Below, one piece after another: positions 32,146 through 41,220 of a stretch of DNA of 64,000 nucleotides. Numbering within the stretch: position 1 is the first letter of the stretch; each line of letters opens with the position of its first letter. The DNA comes from Lawsonella sp012842085 (GTDB lineage: Bacteria > Actinomycetota > Actinomycetes > Mycobacteriales > Mycobacteriaceae). Location of the stretch: positions 310,001 to 374,000 of the forward strand of contig DAINXV010000002.1 in NCBI GenBank assembly GCA_036749735.1, given 5' to 3'. The notes under the pieces were generated by a model. The model saw nothing but the letters and a program-made list of their open reading frames with translations, searched no databases and was not told the DNA's origin. A program made the position numbers and the translations under genes.

Positions 32146-34818
32146 GTGAAAACGCATGAAATCCGCAAACGGTTCACTGACCATTACGTCAAACATGGTC
32201 ATACTTTGGTACCGGCGGCGCCACTAGTTTTAGAGGATCCCACCCTTTTGTTTGTTAACGCCGGAATGGTTCCGTTTAAACCCTATTTTTTGGGCCAGCA
32301 AACTCCTCCATATAAGACGGCAACGTCAATTCAAAACTGTGTGCGTACCCTTGATATCGAGGAAGTTGGGGTCACCACCAGGCATAACACGTTTTTCCAG
32401 ATGGCGGGAAATTTCTCCTTTGGGGATTACTTTAAAGAGAAAGCCATCACGCTGGCCTGGAGTCTCCTCACAACACCAGTTTCCGAAGGTGGCTATGGAC
32501 TAGAGCCGCAGCGTCTTTGGGCAACAGTCTATGAAGACGATGACGAAGCTTTTGCGATTTGGGGCGAAAAAACCGAGATACCTAAGGATCACATTCAGCG
32601 GCGGGGGATGAAGGATAACTTCTGGTCGATGGGCGTGCCTGGTCCGTGCGGCCCCAGTTCTGAGATTTTTTATGACAAAGGACCCAAGTACGGTCCTGAC
32701 GGTGGCCCTATCGTTGATGAAGATCGTTTTCCGGAAATCTGGAACCTTGTTTTCATGGAGAAAGAACGAGGCGAAGGTGTCGGAAAAGACGGTTACGAAA
32801 TTGTGGGAACTTTGCCCAACAAAAATATTGATACCGGCATGGGGGTGGAACGGGTAGCAGCTATTCTCCAGGGGGTTGACAACGTCTATGAAACAGACTT
32901 GCTGCGCCCCACCATTGACGTTGCCGAAAAGCTCACTGGTTCCAGCTACCAGGACTCGGAAGGGCAAGATCTCGTCTATTTCCGTGTTATTGCAGACCAT
33001 TCACGTACTGCCGTGATGCTCGCTGCAGACGGTATTACACCCAGCAACGAGGGGCGTGGCTATATTTTGCGCCGGCTTATTCGCCGCGTGATTCGCTCCG
33101 CCCGGCTGTTGGGAGCTCAAGACGCAGTGATGGAGAAACTTGTCGCTGTGACATGTGAATCCATGGCCCCCTCATTTCCAGAGCTAAAGAAAAAAGCCGA
33201 ACACATTTCCCAGGTGTGCCAGAAAGAAGAAAAAGCTTTCCTCCGTACTCTCGATACCGGCACCAAGCTTTTTGAGAAAGAAGCAACTCAACTCCAAAAA
33301 TCTGGAGAAACTGTTATTCCTGGAAAAGTCGCATTTACGCTGCACGATACGCACGGTTTTCCGATTGATCTCACAGTGGAAATGGCTGCGGAAAAGGGTC
33401 TTAGTGTGGACCGAGAAGGGTTCCATGTGGAGATGCAAAAGCAAAGGCAGCGTGCAAAAGCAGACTCCCAAGCTAAAAAGCAGGGGCATGCTGATCTTTC
33501 AGTTTATCGGCCCTATATCGACAACCATCCAACCGAATATGTTGGGTACGACGATATAGAAACTGACGCGCGGCTCCTTGCCGTCATCGTAGATGGAAAA
33601 GAGGTGACGGAAGCGGAAATAGGAACAAAAGTCGAGCTGATCTTGGACCGTTCACCTTTCTACGCGGAATCAGGAGGCCAATCCTCAGATAGAGGTTCAG
33701 TTTCTAGTGATGACGGAGAAGTATCAATTGATGATGTGCAAAAGGTTGGAAAAACTCTCTGGGTGCACCACGGTTTTGTATCGAACGGTGTGATCCGTCC
33801 AGGGTTCGTCAAAGCTACGGTTGATGAAGCCTATCACCGTCACGCTAAACAAGCTCACACCGCCACCCATCTAGTCCATGCAGCGTTGCAGGTTGTTCTA
33901 GGCGAAGATGCAGTTCAAGCCGGTTCTATGAACAAACCAGGCTACTTACGTTTCGATTTCAACTGGTCGGAACCACTGTCCGCGTCGCAGCTTGCAGAAA
34001 TTGAACACCGCGTAAATACGGCAATTGATGAACATCTACCGGTGACTAAAGAAATCATGTCGCTCGAGGAGGCACAAAACTCGGGTGCGATAGGTCTTTT
34101 CGGTGAAAGCTACGGGGAAGATGTTCGAGTCGTCACCATTGGTCGAGGGAAGGGCCGCGTTTATTCGAAAGAATTGTGCGGTGGTAACCACGTCAACAAC
34201 ACTGCTGAAATTGGACCTGTTCGCTTTATTGGGGAAACCTCCGTTGCTTCCGGAATTCGCCGCATTGAAGCAAATGTTGGTCTAGTAGCTCTCGACGCGG
34301 CACGGGCAGATCAACAAATTGTTGAAACCCTCGCCCAAGAATTCAAGTGCCGACCCGGAGAGATTGTTTCGCGAGTGGAAGGACTCCAAGAAACCGTCCG
34401 CGCACTTGAGAAAAAGTTGACGGCCCTGCAGGACGCGGCAGTGACCCAAGCAGCTGGTGATCTTGCAGCGAAAGCCGAAACCATTAATGAGATTCGTGTG
34501 GTGGCGGATCGTGCACCTGCAGGAACAACTGGAAAACAACTCCGTACCCTTGCTACAGACGTACGAGGTCGTTTCGGCGAACAGCCGGCAGCCGTTGTGT
34601 TGTTTGCCGAAGACGGCGGAAAAGTTCCTTTCGTCGCTGCACTCACTAAAGCTGCGATTGACAAGGGACTTAAAGCTGGCGCAATTATCCAAAAAGTGGG
34701 ACCAAGTATCGGAGGCCGCGGCGGCGGGAAGCCGGATCTTGCCCAGGGCGCTGGTAATGACGCACAAGGAATTGATGCGGCGATAGCCCAAGTCCACGAT
34801 CTGGTATCTGGCCTCTAG
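32146..34818 (+). CDS. alaS: Alanine--tRNA ligase
   Basis: Class II synthetase with editing. The 890 residues are the full bacterial form: catalytic domain (MKTHEIRKRFTDHY, NAGMVPFKPYF, FQMAGNFSFGDYFK), tRNA-binding domain, editing domain with zinc ligands in HTATHLVHAAL and CGGNHV, and a C-terminal Ala domain ending in the glycine-rich GGRGGGKPDLAQG. The GTG start has AAGGA seven bases upstream. ruvX begins ten bases after its stop, the usual alaS-ruvX-mltG-aroE order of actinobacteria. Confidence 0.97.
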   Translation: MKTHEIRKRFTDHYVKHGHTLVPAAPLVLEDPTLLFVNAGMVPFKPYFLGQQTPPYKTATSIQNCVRTLDIEEVGVTTRHNTFFQMAGNFSFGDYFKEKAITLAWSLLTTPVSEGGYGLEPQRLWATVYEDDDEAFAIWGEKTEIPKDHIQRRGMKDNFWSMGVPGPCGPSSEIFYDKGPKYGPDGGPIVDEDRFPEIWNLVFMEKERGEGVGKDGYEIVGTLPNKNIDTGMGVERVAAILQGVDNVYETDLLRPTIDVAEKLTGSSYQDSEGQDLVYFRVIADHSRTAVMLAADGITPSNEGRGYILRRLIRRVIRSARLLGAQDAVMEKLVAVTCESMAPSFPELKKKAEHISQVCQKEEKAFLRTLDTGTKLFEKEATQLQKSGETVIPGKVAFTLHDTHGFPIDLTVEMAAEKGLSVDREGFHVEMQKQRQRAKADSQAKKQGHADLSVYRPYIDNHPTEYVGYDDIETDARLLAVIVDGKEVTEAEIGTKVELILDRSPFYAESGGQSSDRGSVSSDDGEVSIDDVQKVGKTLWVHHGFVSNGVIRPGFVKATVDEAYHRHAKQAHTATHLVHAALQVVLGEDAVQAGSMNKPGYLRFDFNWSEPLSASQLAEIEHRVNTAIDEHLPVTKEIMSLEEAQNSGAIGLFGESYGEDVRVVTIGRGKGRVYSKELCGGNHVNNTAEIGPVRFIGETSVASGIRRIEANVGLVALDAARADQQIVETLAQEFKCRPGEIVSRVEGLQETVRALEKKLTALQDAAVTQAAGDLAAKAETINEIRVVADRAPAGTTGKQLRTLATDVRGRFGEQPAAVVLFAEDGGKVPFVAALTKAAIDKGLKAGAIIQKVGPSIGGRGGGKPDLAQGAGNDAQGIDAAIAQVHDLVSGL

Positions 34819-34828
34819 TCGGGCGCTT

Positions 34829-35329
34829 ATGTGTGAAAACTATAAACCCGATATTCCCGGGAAAGATGACCCCGGACGAGGCCGGCGTTTAGCCTTTGAT
34901 GTTGGTTTGGCGCGGATAGGTGTTGCATCTTGTGATCCCGACGGAATTTTGGCTACTCCCGTCGAAACAATTCATCTGCGTTATCTTCCGTGGCCTGAGG
35001 AAACATTGTCATATGTCGGGGAGCTAATAGATGAGTATGAGCCAGTTGAGCTCGTCGTTGGTTTGCCACGTACTTTAAAGGGACGCAGTGGCCAGTCAGT
35101 GGATATGGCTATGGAATTTGTGAACAAAGTGCGAGAGCGTCATCCCCACATACCGGTACGCTTAGTAGACGAACGTCTGTCGACGGTAGTTGCGACTCGG
35201 GCATTGCGAGACTCTAATGTTAAATCGCGTGCGCAGCGCTCTGTTGTCGACCAGGCTGCAGCAGTAGAAATTTTGAACACCTGGTTGGAACTACGTAAAA
35301 AGCATCTTGAGCAAGGGGAGAACGAATAA
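34829..35329 (+). CDS. ruvX: Putative pre-16S rRNA nuclease / Holliday junction resolvase RuvX (YqgF)
   Basis: RNase H-fold nuclease of 166 residues. YqgF proteins are implicated in maturing the 5' end of 16S rRNA. The acidic residues are in LAFDVGLARIGVAS, the Glu-containing VELVVGLPRTLKG, and the C-terminal VDERLSTV plus VDQAAAVEIL. About 18 hydrophilic residues precede the fold. It lies between alaS and mltG; its stop is directly followed by the mltG ATG. Confidence 0.92.
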   Translation: MCENYKPDIPGKDDPGRGRRLAFDVGLARIGVASCDPDGILATPVETIHLRYLPWPEETLSYVGELIDEYEPVELVVGLPRTLKGRSGQSVDMAMEFVNKVRERHPHIPVRLVDERLSTVVATRALRDSNVKSRAQRSVVDQAAAVEILNTWLELRKKHLEQGENE

Positions 35330-36601
35330 ATGGGGAACCATAATCACTCAGATGACCAGAACGAGGCAATGCCCCAGATCGTCCCACAACCATTAGCCGC
35401 CGCTCCGAAGACAGTTAATGGAGAGAAAAAAACAGCCTCCAACAAAAAATGGCGTCCCAACAAGTTTCAGCGCCGTCGACTAATCGCTTTAGGTGTTGTC
35501 CTTTTACTCATCATGGTGATCGCAGTCGTGGTTCATAGGAAAAACCAGCGGATTGAGTACCCTGACTACGTCGGAAGTGGGCATGGTGCAGTACTGGTAG
35601 AGGTTCTACCCGGCGCAACAGCAGCTTCGCTAGCTCCCAAACTGGTGGAAGAAGATGTTGTTAAATCTGAGGGCGCCTTTATTACTGCGGCTAACAACAA
35701 CCCCAATATCACCAGTATGCAGCCGGGTTACTACCAGCTGCGGCGCCAGATGGAAGCAGAAATAGCTGTTTCGTGGCTACTGGATATTGAGAAAAGAAGT
35801 GGCGCCGTGACTATTCCGGCAGGCTCCACGGTCGAGGATGTCAGAGTAATCAACGGGAAGACAGTTCCCGGCATTTATGACAGGCTGGCACAGTCGTCCT
35901 GCTACAAGGTTAACGATGAAAAGAAGTGTTTAACAGCAGCTGCTTTCCGGAACGCTGTACTGCAACATAAGCCCTCGGAACTGGGTGTTCCGGCGTGGGC
36001 GGTGAAGGATGTTGAAGAGGCACCCAACCGGGTGCGCGCTATCGAAGGCCTAATCGCCCCTGGGCTACATGTTTTCAACCCGAAAGCTAGCGCAGTAGAG
36101 ATCATCAAATCTCTTATTAAAGAGTCTGTCGCCATTTTTGATAATGCGGGGATAGCGGCTGCTGGTAAAGCTCGGAACCTCACTCGCTATGAAGTCATCA
36201 TTATGGCCTCTTTATTGCAAAGAGAGGTAGCTCCGCAGGACTATGAAAAGGTTGCCCGCGTCATTATTAACCGCATGCGAAAGGGGATCCCGTTGCAATT
36301 TGATTCAACGGTGAACTACGCCCTTTCGGAGCAAGAGGTAGCAACCACGGATATTGCCCGCCAAACTGAAACACCCTGGAACACCTATGTTAAGCAGGGG
36401 CTACCTGCCACTCCTATCTGTTCGCCCAGCCCAGAAGCTATTAGCGCACTGATCGATCCGGTAGAGGGGCCGTGGCTCTATTTTGTGACCGTCAATAAGG
36501 AAGGCACCACCAAATTTAATGCGACCATGGAAGAACACGAACGAGATATTGAGATAGCTCGTAAAAATGGTGTCTTCGATAGGCAGCAGAAAAAGGACTA
36601 G
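35330..36601 (+). CDS. mltG: Endolytic peptidoglycan transglycosylase MltG
   Basis: Membrane-anchored enzyme that cuts nascent glycan strands and ends their growth. The 423 residues have a 45-residue basic cytosolic N-terminus (KWRPNKFQRRR), one membrane helix (about 50-67), a LysM-like region, and the YceG domain with IMASLLQREVAP supplying the catalytic Glu, then INRMRKGIPLQFDSTVNY and the C-terminal PWNTYVKQGLPATPICSP. The ATG comes immediately after the ruvX stop. The gap to aroE is four bases, so expression is coupled to the shikimate gene. Confidence 0.93.
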   Translation: MGNHNHSDDQNEAMPQIVPQPLAAAPKTVNGEKKTASNKKWRPNKFQRRRLIALGVVLLLIMVIAVVVHRKNQRIEYPDYVGSGHGAVLVEVLPGATAASLAPKLVEEDVVKSEGAFITAANNNPNITSMQPGYYQLRRQMEAEIAVSWLLDIEKRSGAVTIPAGSTVEDVRVINGKTVPGIYDRLAQSSCYKVNDEKKCLTAAAFRNAVLQHKPSELGVPAWAVKDVEEAPNRVRAIEGLIAPGLHVFNPKASAVEIIKSLIKESVAIFDNAGIAAAGKARNLTRYEVIIMASLLQREVAPQDYEKVARVIINRMRKGIPLQFDSTVNYALSEQEVATTDIARQTETPWNTYVKQGLPATPICSPSPEAISALIDPVEGPWLYFVTVNKEGTTKFNATMEEHERDIEIARKNGVFDRQQKKD

Positions 36602-36605
36602 TGGA

Positions 36606-37415
36606 ATGCAGGTAGCAGCAGTTCTGGGATCGCCTATTGCACACTCACTATCTCCTACACTGCATGAAGCTGCTTATCATGCGCTTGGTTTTAGTGACTG
36701 GGAGTACACAAAAATTGAGTGTGAAGCCGATGAACTTCCCGAGGTAGTGGGTGAAGCGTCTCCCGAAATGCGGGGGTTCTCGGTCACCATGCCGGGGAAA
36801 GAAGCAGCGCTTGCCTTCGCAGATACCGCTTCAGAGCGAGCAGTTTTGGTTGGTTCCGCGAACACCTTAGTGCGGATTGACAGCGGGTGGTACGCCGACT
36901 GTACGGATATTGACGGCGCAGATCAGGCGATCAAGGATAGCGGTTGGACGGACGGTCCCATTGTTATTTTGGGAGCTGGAGGTACTGCTCGTCCATATGT
37001 GGCGGCTTGCAAAGACAACGGCGCCGAAAAAATTGTTATCGCTTCGAGGTCTCGGGAGCGGGCCGACAAAACAATCAAAGTAGCAGAAGCGTTAGATTTG
37101 GATGTTTCCTGGGTGGGGCTGCACGATACGGCTAGGTTCAACCAGGCGATTAATGAGGCAGAGCTCGTAATATCAACGCTACCTGCGGACGCAGCAGCTG
37201 CATACGTAGAGAGTTTGAAAAATATTTCGCGCTTTATAGATGTCACATATGCGCCGTGGCCAACCACCGTCGCCCGCATGGTATCTGAAAATGGTGGAAC
37301 AGTTATTAGTGGGCTTACCATGCTTGTTCATCAAGCTACGACTCAGGTTGAGCTATTTACTGGACGAAAAGTTACCCCATCTGTACTTGAGGCGATGACA
37401 CTAGCTCTCCCATAG
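36606..37415 (+). CDS. aroE: Shikimate dehydrogenase
   Basis: Reduces 3-dehydroshikimate to shikimate with NADPH. The 269 residues contain the substrate site SPIAHSLSPTLHEAAY, the catalytic lysine in TMPGKEAALAF, SANTLVRI, and the Asp of DCTDIDGA (the more usual form is NTDxxG). The nucleotide motif is ILGAGGTARPYV and the cofactor loop ASRSRERADK follows. The frame is open from 36567, but the ATG at 36606 has AAGGA eight bases upstream and matches the family N-terminus. It lies directly after mltG. Confidence 0.93.
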   Translation: MQVAAVLGSPIAHSLSPTLHEAAYHALGFSDWEYTKIECEADELPEVVGEASPEMRGFSVTMPGKEAALAFADTASERAVLVGSANTLVRIDSGWYADCTDIDGADQAIKDSGWTDGPIVILGAGGTARPYVAACKDNGAEKIVIASRSRERADKTIKVAEALDLDVSWVGLHDTARFNQAINEAELVISTLPADAAAAYVESLKNISRFIDVTYAPWPTTVARMVSENGGTVISGLTMLVHQATTQVELFTGRKVTPSVLEAMTLALP

Positions 37416-37442
37416 CGCGGCTACATTTTTTAAGCTGGTGCA

Positions 37443-37928
37443 ATGCAGCCAGTTCTTATTGCCGCTTGCTCCGCAGCAGTCATTATGTGGACGGCTTCCG
37501 TCACCCTCAGTGATATTGCGCGCCGCCGCATTCCAAACCACTTGGTGGTTGTGGGACTAATCCTGGCTACAGTCTATGCAACTACCTCGGCGCGTTTACT
37601 GCCGGCCATAATTGGGGGGATTTCCCTTTTTGTTTTTTACTTAGCAACCAAAATACTGGGTGGCGCAATCGGTGGAGGGGATATAAAAACTGCCGCGCCC
37701 ATCGGGATGGTAGCGGGAGTTGGTGGATTTTCTGTGTGGTTAGGTACGAGCTTGGGAGCTTTTCTTATCACCGCATTGGCGGGAATCGCTAGCCTTCCTA
37801 TTAAACAAAAACTAACAGCAGAGCAGCGTCAACCGCGCTGGATTTTTACCCCGAATTGCCTTCCTCACGGAGCCTCCATGGCACTTTGTAGTGCTGTGGC
37901 TGTTATTGTCACTTGGTTCCTTGGCTAA
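37443..37928 (+). CDS. Type IV prepilin peptidase (A24 family, peptidase domain only)
   Basis: 161-residue membrane aspartyl protease with about five hydrophobic segments. The two catalytic aspartates are D24 in LSDIARRRIPN and D80 in GGGDIKTAAP. The N-terminal methyltransferase domain of PilD is absent, as in the short actinobacterial forms (Rv2551c), which also sit between aroE and aroC. No pilin-like or Flp/Tad genes are in this window, so its substrates must be elsewhere. Its end lies 19 bases before the aroC start. Assignment is good; function in an organism of this kind is uncertain. Confidence 0.87.
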   Translation: MQPVLIAACSAAVIMWTASVTLSDIARRRIPNHLVVVGLILATVYATTSARLLPAIIGGISLFVFYLATKILGGAIGGGDIKTAAPIGMVAGVGGFSVWLGTSLGAFLITALAGIASLPIKQKLTAEQRQPRWIFTPNCLPHGASMALCSAVAVIVTWFLG

Positions 37929-37947
37929 ACATGAGAGAATAGAAGAC

Positions 37948-39144
37948 ATGTTTCGATGGAGTACTGCAGGTGAATCACACGGCCAAGCGTTAATCGCATT
38001 CATAGAAGGCGCAATAGCTGATGTGCCTATTACAAGTGCGGAAATTTCTCGCCAACTAGCACGTCGTCGTCTCGGCTATGGGCGCGGCGCACGCATGAAG
38101 TTCGAGCAGGATAAAGTAACGATGGTTGGGGGAGTTCGTCATGGGCGGACGTTGGGCAGCCCAATCGCTATCGAAATTGCCAACACAGAGTGGCCAAAAT
38201 GGGAGCAGATTATGTCTCCCGACCCGGTCGATCAAGATGAACTAGAAGGGTTAGCTCGCAACAAGCCACTCACCCGACCGCGACCCGGCCACGCCGACTA
38301 CTCCGGCATGATGAAATACCGGGCGAAAGATGCGCGGAACATTTTGGAACGCTCCAGTGCTCGTGAAACAGCTGCACGAGTAGCCGCGGGCACCGTCGCC
38401 CGCTCTATCCTGCGGGAACTATTTGGGGTTGAAGTCATCTCCCGAGTTATTTCCATTGGTGCTTCCGAACTAAGTGAGGACACTACACTCCCCACCGCAG
38501 CCGATATCGACCGAATTGATGAGAGCCCCGTGCGAGCATCGGATAAGGCCGCAGAGGCCAGCATGGTGGCCGAAATTGATGCTGCGCGTAAAGCTGGCGA
38601 CACCCTAGGTGGCGTCATCGAAGTTATTGTTCACGGACTACCTGTGGGGTTGGGGTCGCACGTCACCGGAGACTCTCGCATAGACGCTCGGATTGCGGGT
38701 GCAGTGATGAGTATCCAAGCAATTAAGGGAGTAGAAATCGGAGACGGTTTCGACGTTGCGCGCAAACGCGGCTCCCAGGCGCATGACGAAATCTACCGCA
38801 CCGGAGACAGCCTCAGCCGTGAAACGAACCACGCAGGCGGTGTAGAAGGTGGCATGACGGATGGACAGCCTCTCATTGTGCGTGCAGCAATGAAACCTAT
38901 CTCCACAGTGCCACGAGCACTATCCACTGTTGATTTAGATGATGGCAGTGCCGCGACCGCAATTCACCAACGTTCCGATGTTTGTGCAGTACCAGCCGCG
39001 GCCGTTGTTATGGAAAGCGTCGTCGCGCTGGTATTGGCGCAGGCAGCCTTAGAGAAATTCGGAGGCGACACCCTCACCGAAACAAAAGAAAATGTTTCCC
39101 ACTATCTCGATTACCTGCGGGAGCGCCAAACATGGGTGGATTAA
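37948..39144 (+). CDS. aroC: Chorismate synthase
   Basis: Converts EPSP to chorismate using reduced FMN, the last common step of aromatic synthesis. The 398 residues start MFRWSTAGESHGQALIAF and contain GRGARMKFEQDKV, the signature RPRPGHADYSGMMKY, SARETAARVAAG, and the C-terminal HQRSDVCAVPAAAVV. The frame is open from 37891 inside the previous gene, but the ATG at 37948 is where the family begins. aroK starts 13 bases before its end. Confidence 0.96.
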   Translation: MFRWSTAGESHGQALIAFIEGAIADVPITSAEISRQLARRRLGYGRGARMKFEQDKVTMVGGVRHGRTLGSPIAIEIANTEWPKWEQIMSPDPVDQDELEGLARNKPLTRPRPGHADYSGMMKYRAKDARNILERSSARETAARVAAGTVARSILRELFGVEVISRVISIGASELSEDTTLPTAADIDRIDESPVRASDKAAEASMVAEIDAARKAGDTLGGVIEVIVHGLPVGLGSHVTGDSRIDARIAGAVMSIQAIKGVEIGDGFDVARKRGSQAHDEIYRTGDSLSRETNHAGGVEGGMTDGQPLIVRAAMKPISTVPRALSTVDLDDGSAATAIHQRSDVCAVPAAAVVMESVVALVLAQAALEKFGGDTLTETKENVSHYLDYLRERQTWVD

Positions 39145-39665
39145 AACTCGCCCCAGTATGCGTTTTTGTGGGTCTCCCGGGATCCGGAAAAACTACCGCC
39201 GGAAAGCGTCTTTCGCGGGCACTAGAAATACCTTTCCTGGATTCCGACCACGTCATTGAAGAACGCTACGGAAAACCATGTGGAGAGGTTTTTGCGGAAC
39301 TAGGAGAACCCAAATTTAGGGAAGTGGAAGAAGACGTTATTGCGGAAGCTTTAGCCACCCATCCTGGTGTGCTCGCGTTAGGTGGGGGAGCAGTATTGTC
39401 TTTCCGTACTCGGCAGCTCCTCATGGATGCGCCCGTTGTTTTTCTGGATATTTCCGTTGCTGAAGGAATCCGAAGAACTTGCGACACTTCCACCCGACCC
39501 GTTCTCCAAGCTGATGACCCAGCTGAGCACTACCGGCAGCTGCACCGCATCCGGCGCCCCTACTACGAGGAAGTTGCGGACCTCACTATTCGCCCAGAAT
39601 ACCGGCGTCCCACAGAAGTGATTGATGAGATAATCGGTTTTCTCGGCAAAGAAAGAATTAATTAA
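39132..39665 (+). CDS. aroK: Shikimate kinase
   Basis: Phosphorylates shikimate at the 3-hydroxyl. The 177 residues contain Walker A VGLPGSGKTTAGKRL, the shikimate-binding FLDSDHVIE with Asp, GEPKFREVEE, ALGGGAVLS and the lid region TRPVLQ. The ATG at 39132 overlaps the end of aroC by 13 bases. The ribosome site is the purine-rich GGGAG inside aroC. It is followed by aroB after 17 bases. Confidence 0.95.
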   Translation: MGGLKLAPVCVFVGLPGSGKTTAGKRLSRALEIPFLDSDHVIEERYGKPCGEVFAELGEPKFREVEEDVIAEALATHPGVLALGGGAVLSFRTRQLLMDAPVVFLDISVAEGIRRTCDTSTRPVLQADDPAEHYRQLHRIRRPYYEEVADLTIRPEYRRPTEVIDEIIGFLGKERIN

Positions 39666-39682
39666 CGACATTAAGGATAGAC

Positions 39683-40756
39683 ATGCCAACTATTAATGTG
39701 CGTGCAGCCTCGCCCTACAGTGTTCATATCGGGAAAGGTTTAGCAGACGAGACGGCAGCTTTTGCTGCACAGTACCGTAATGTGGCTATTGTTTATCAAC
39801 CGACTGTTGAATCGCATGCGCGGAACATTGCCGAAAGAATTAATAACCTCGGCGCACGCAGCCATATGTTTGTGGTTCCCGACGCGGAGGCTGGAAAAAC
39901 ACTCGCCGTAGCAGAAGAGCTTTGGGAAAAATGCGGCAAGGCAGGTGTCACCCGTGCCGATGTTGTGATGGGGGTAGGCGGAGGCGCAGCCACTGATCTT
40001 GCTGGTTTCATCGCCTCAACCTGGATGCGCGGAATTGACTTTATTAGCTGCCCTACGTCATTACTAGGAATGGTAGATGCAGGCGTAGGCGGGAAAACCG
40101 GTATCAATAACTCAATTGGTAAAAACCTCGTGGGGACATTCCACGAACCGCAAGCTGTGTTTATTGATCTGCAAACTTTGGAGACTCTCCCGAAAGCAGA
40201 GCTTGTGTCTGGCTTGGCCGAAGTGATCAAGTGCGGTTTTATTTCTGACCTTGAGATTCTTAACCTCATTAGGGAAAACGCTCAAGATGTCTTTGACATC
40301 CATGGTTCTGTTCTCGCGGAATTGGTACAACGCAGTATTCAAGTAAAAGCTGACGTAGTTTCTGCGGATCTGCGGGAAAGTGGATTGCGCGAAAATCTTA
40401 ACTATGGACACACCCTGGCACATGCCATAGAGCAGCGCGAAAATTACAAATGGCGGCACGGCAATGCGGTAGCTGTCGGAATGGTATTTGCTGCAGCTTT
40501 AGCCCAGGCGGCCGGTTACCTCACCGAAGAGGACGTAAACGACACTCGGAACATGATTGCTTCTCTTGGACTGCCCGTAACCTATTCAACGGAGCATGCT
40601 GACGAACTTGTTTCCAAAATGTATTCCGATAAAAAGGTTCGGTCAGGAGTACTACGGTTCGTTGTTCTGGATGGTTACGGCAACCCTATTAGGTTGGAGA
40701 ATCCTACGGACGCACAACTAGCTGCCGCATTCTCAGCTATTCGACCACTAGACTAG
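39683..40756 (+). CDS. aroB: 3-dehydroquinate synthase
   Basis: NAD- and zinc-dependent enzyme making 3-dehydroquinate from DAHP. The 357 residues contain the NAD-binding GVGGGAATDLAGFIASTWMRG, the segments CPTSLLGMVDAGVGGKTGIN and GLAEVIKCG, and zinc ligands in LNYGHTLAHAIE and WRHGNAVAVGM. AAGGA precedes the ATG. The gene forms one run with aroC, aroK and aroQ. Confidence 0.96.
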   Translation: MPTINVRAASPYSVHIGKGLADETAAFAAQYRNVAIVYQPTVESHARNIAERINNLGARSHMFVVPDAEAGKTLAVAEELWEKCGKAGVTRADVVMGVGGGAATDLAGFIASTWMRGIDFISCPTSLLGMVDAGVGGKTGINNSIGKNLVGTFHEPQAVFIDLQTLETLPKAELVSGLAEVIKCGFISDLEILNLIRENAQDVFDIHGSVLAELVQRSIQVKADVVSADLRESGLRENLNYGHTLAHAIEQRENYKWRHGNAVAVGMVFAAALAQAAGYLTEEDVNDTRNMIASLGLPVTYSTEHADELVSKMYSDKKVRSGVLRFVVLDGYGNPIRLENPTDAQLAAAFSAIRPLD

Positions 40757-40782
40757 AAACAAAGGATTTCTGAGGAGACGTC

Positions 40783-41217
40783 ATGATCCATATTTTGAAC
40801 GGACCTAATCTTGGTCGCCTAGGAAAGCGTCAACCAGATGTATATGGCGCAACTACCCTTGACGATCTCACAGCTATCCTTGCAAAGGATGCTGCTGATC
40901 TGGGTGTAGACATAGTCGTTAGACAAACTGACTCTGAAGCAGAATTACTGTCATGGATTCACGACATTGCCGATAAACAAGAACCTGTGATCCTGAATGC
41001 AGGCGCGCTAACTCACACCTCGGTAGCTTTGCGAGACGCTTGTGCAGAGTTAACGGATCATGCCGGCTTCATTGAAGTCCATATTTCGAATGTTTATAGC
41101 CGGGAGTCGTTCCGCCACAACTCGTACTTGTCTGACATTGCGGTGGGCGTCATCGCTGGTCTTGGCGTTGATGTTTATCGGCTCGCACTACGGTGGTTTG
41201 CTCAACAGGATGCATAA
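40783..41217 (+). CDS. aroQ: Type II 3-dehydroquinate dehydratase
   Basis: Dehydrates 3-dehydroquinate by the type II (dodecameric) mechanism. The 144 residues keep the catalytic Arg and Tyr in KRQPDVYG, the Asn/His of NAGALTHTSVALRD, and EVHISNVYSRESFRH. The usual NGPNLNLLG reads NGPNLGRLG here, a small change in the N-terminal active-site loop. GAGGAG precedes the ATG. pepQ begins three bases after the stop. Confidence 0.94.
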   Translation: MIHILNGPNLGRLGKRQPDVYGATTLDDLTAILAKDAADLGVDIVVRQTDSEAELLSWIHDIADKQEPVILNAGALTHTSVALRDACAELTDHAGFIEVHISNVYSRESFRHNSYLSDIAVGVIAGLGVDVYRLALRWFAQQDA

Positions 41218-41220
41218 TTC

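Noticed and set aside
36880..36930. AroE read as inactive because NTD is replaced by CTD
   Set aside because: The catalytic Lys and the key Asp are kept, and the gene is in a complete shikimate set; a single neighbouring substitution is not enough to call loss of function.
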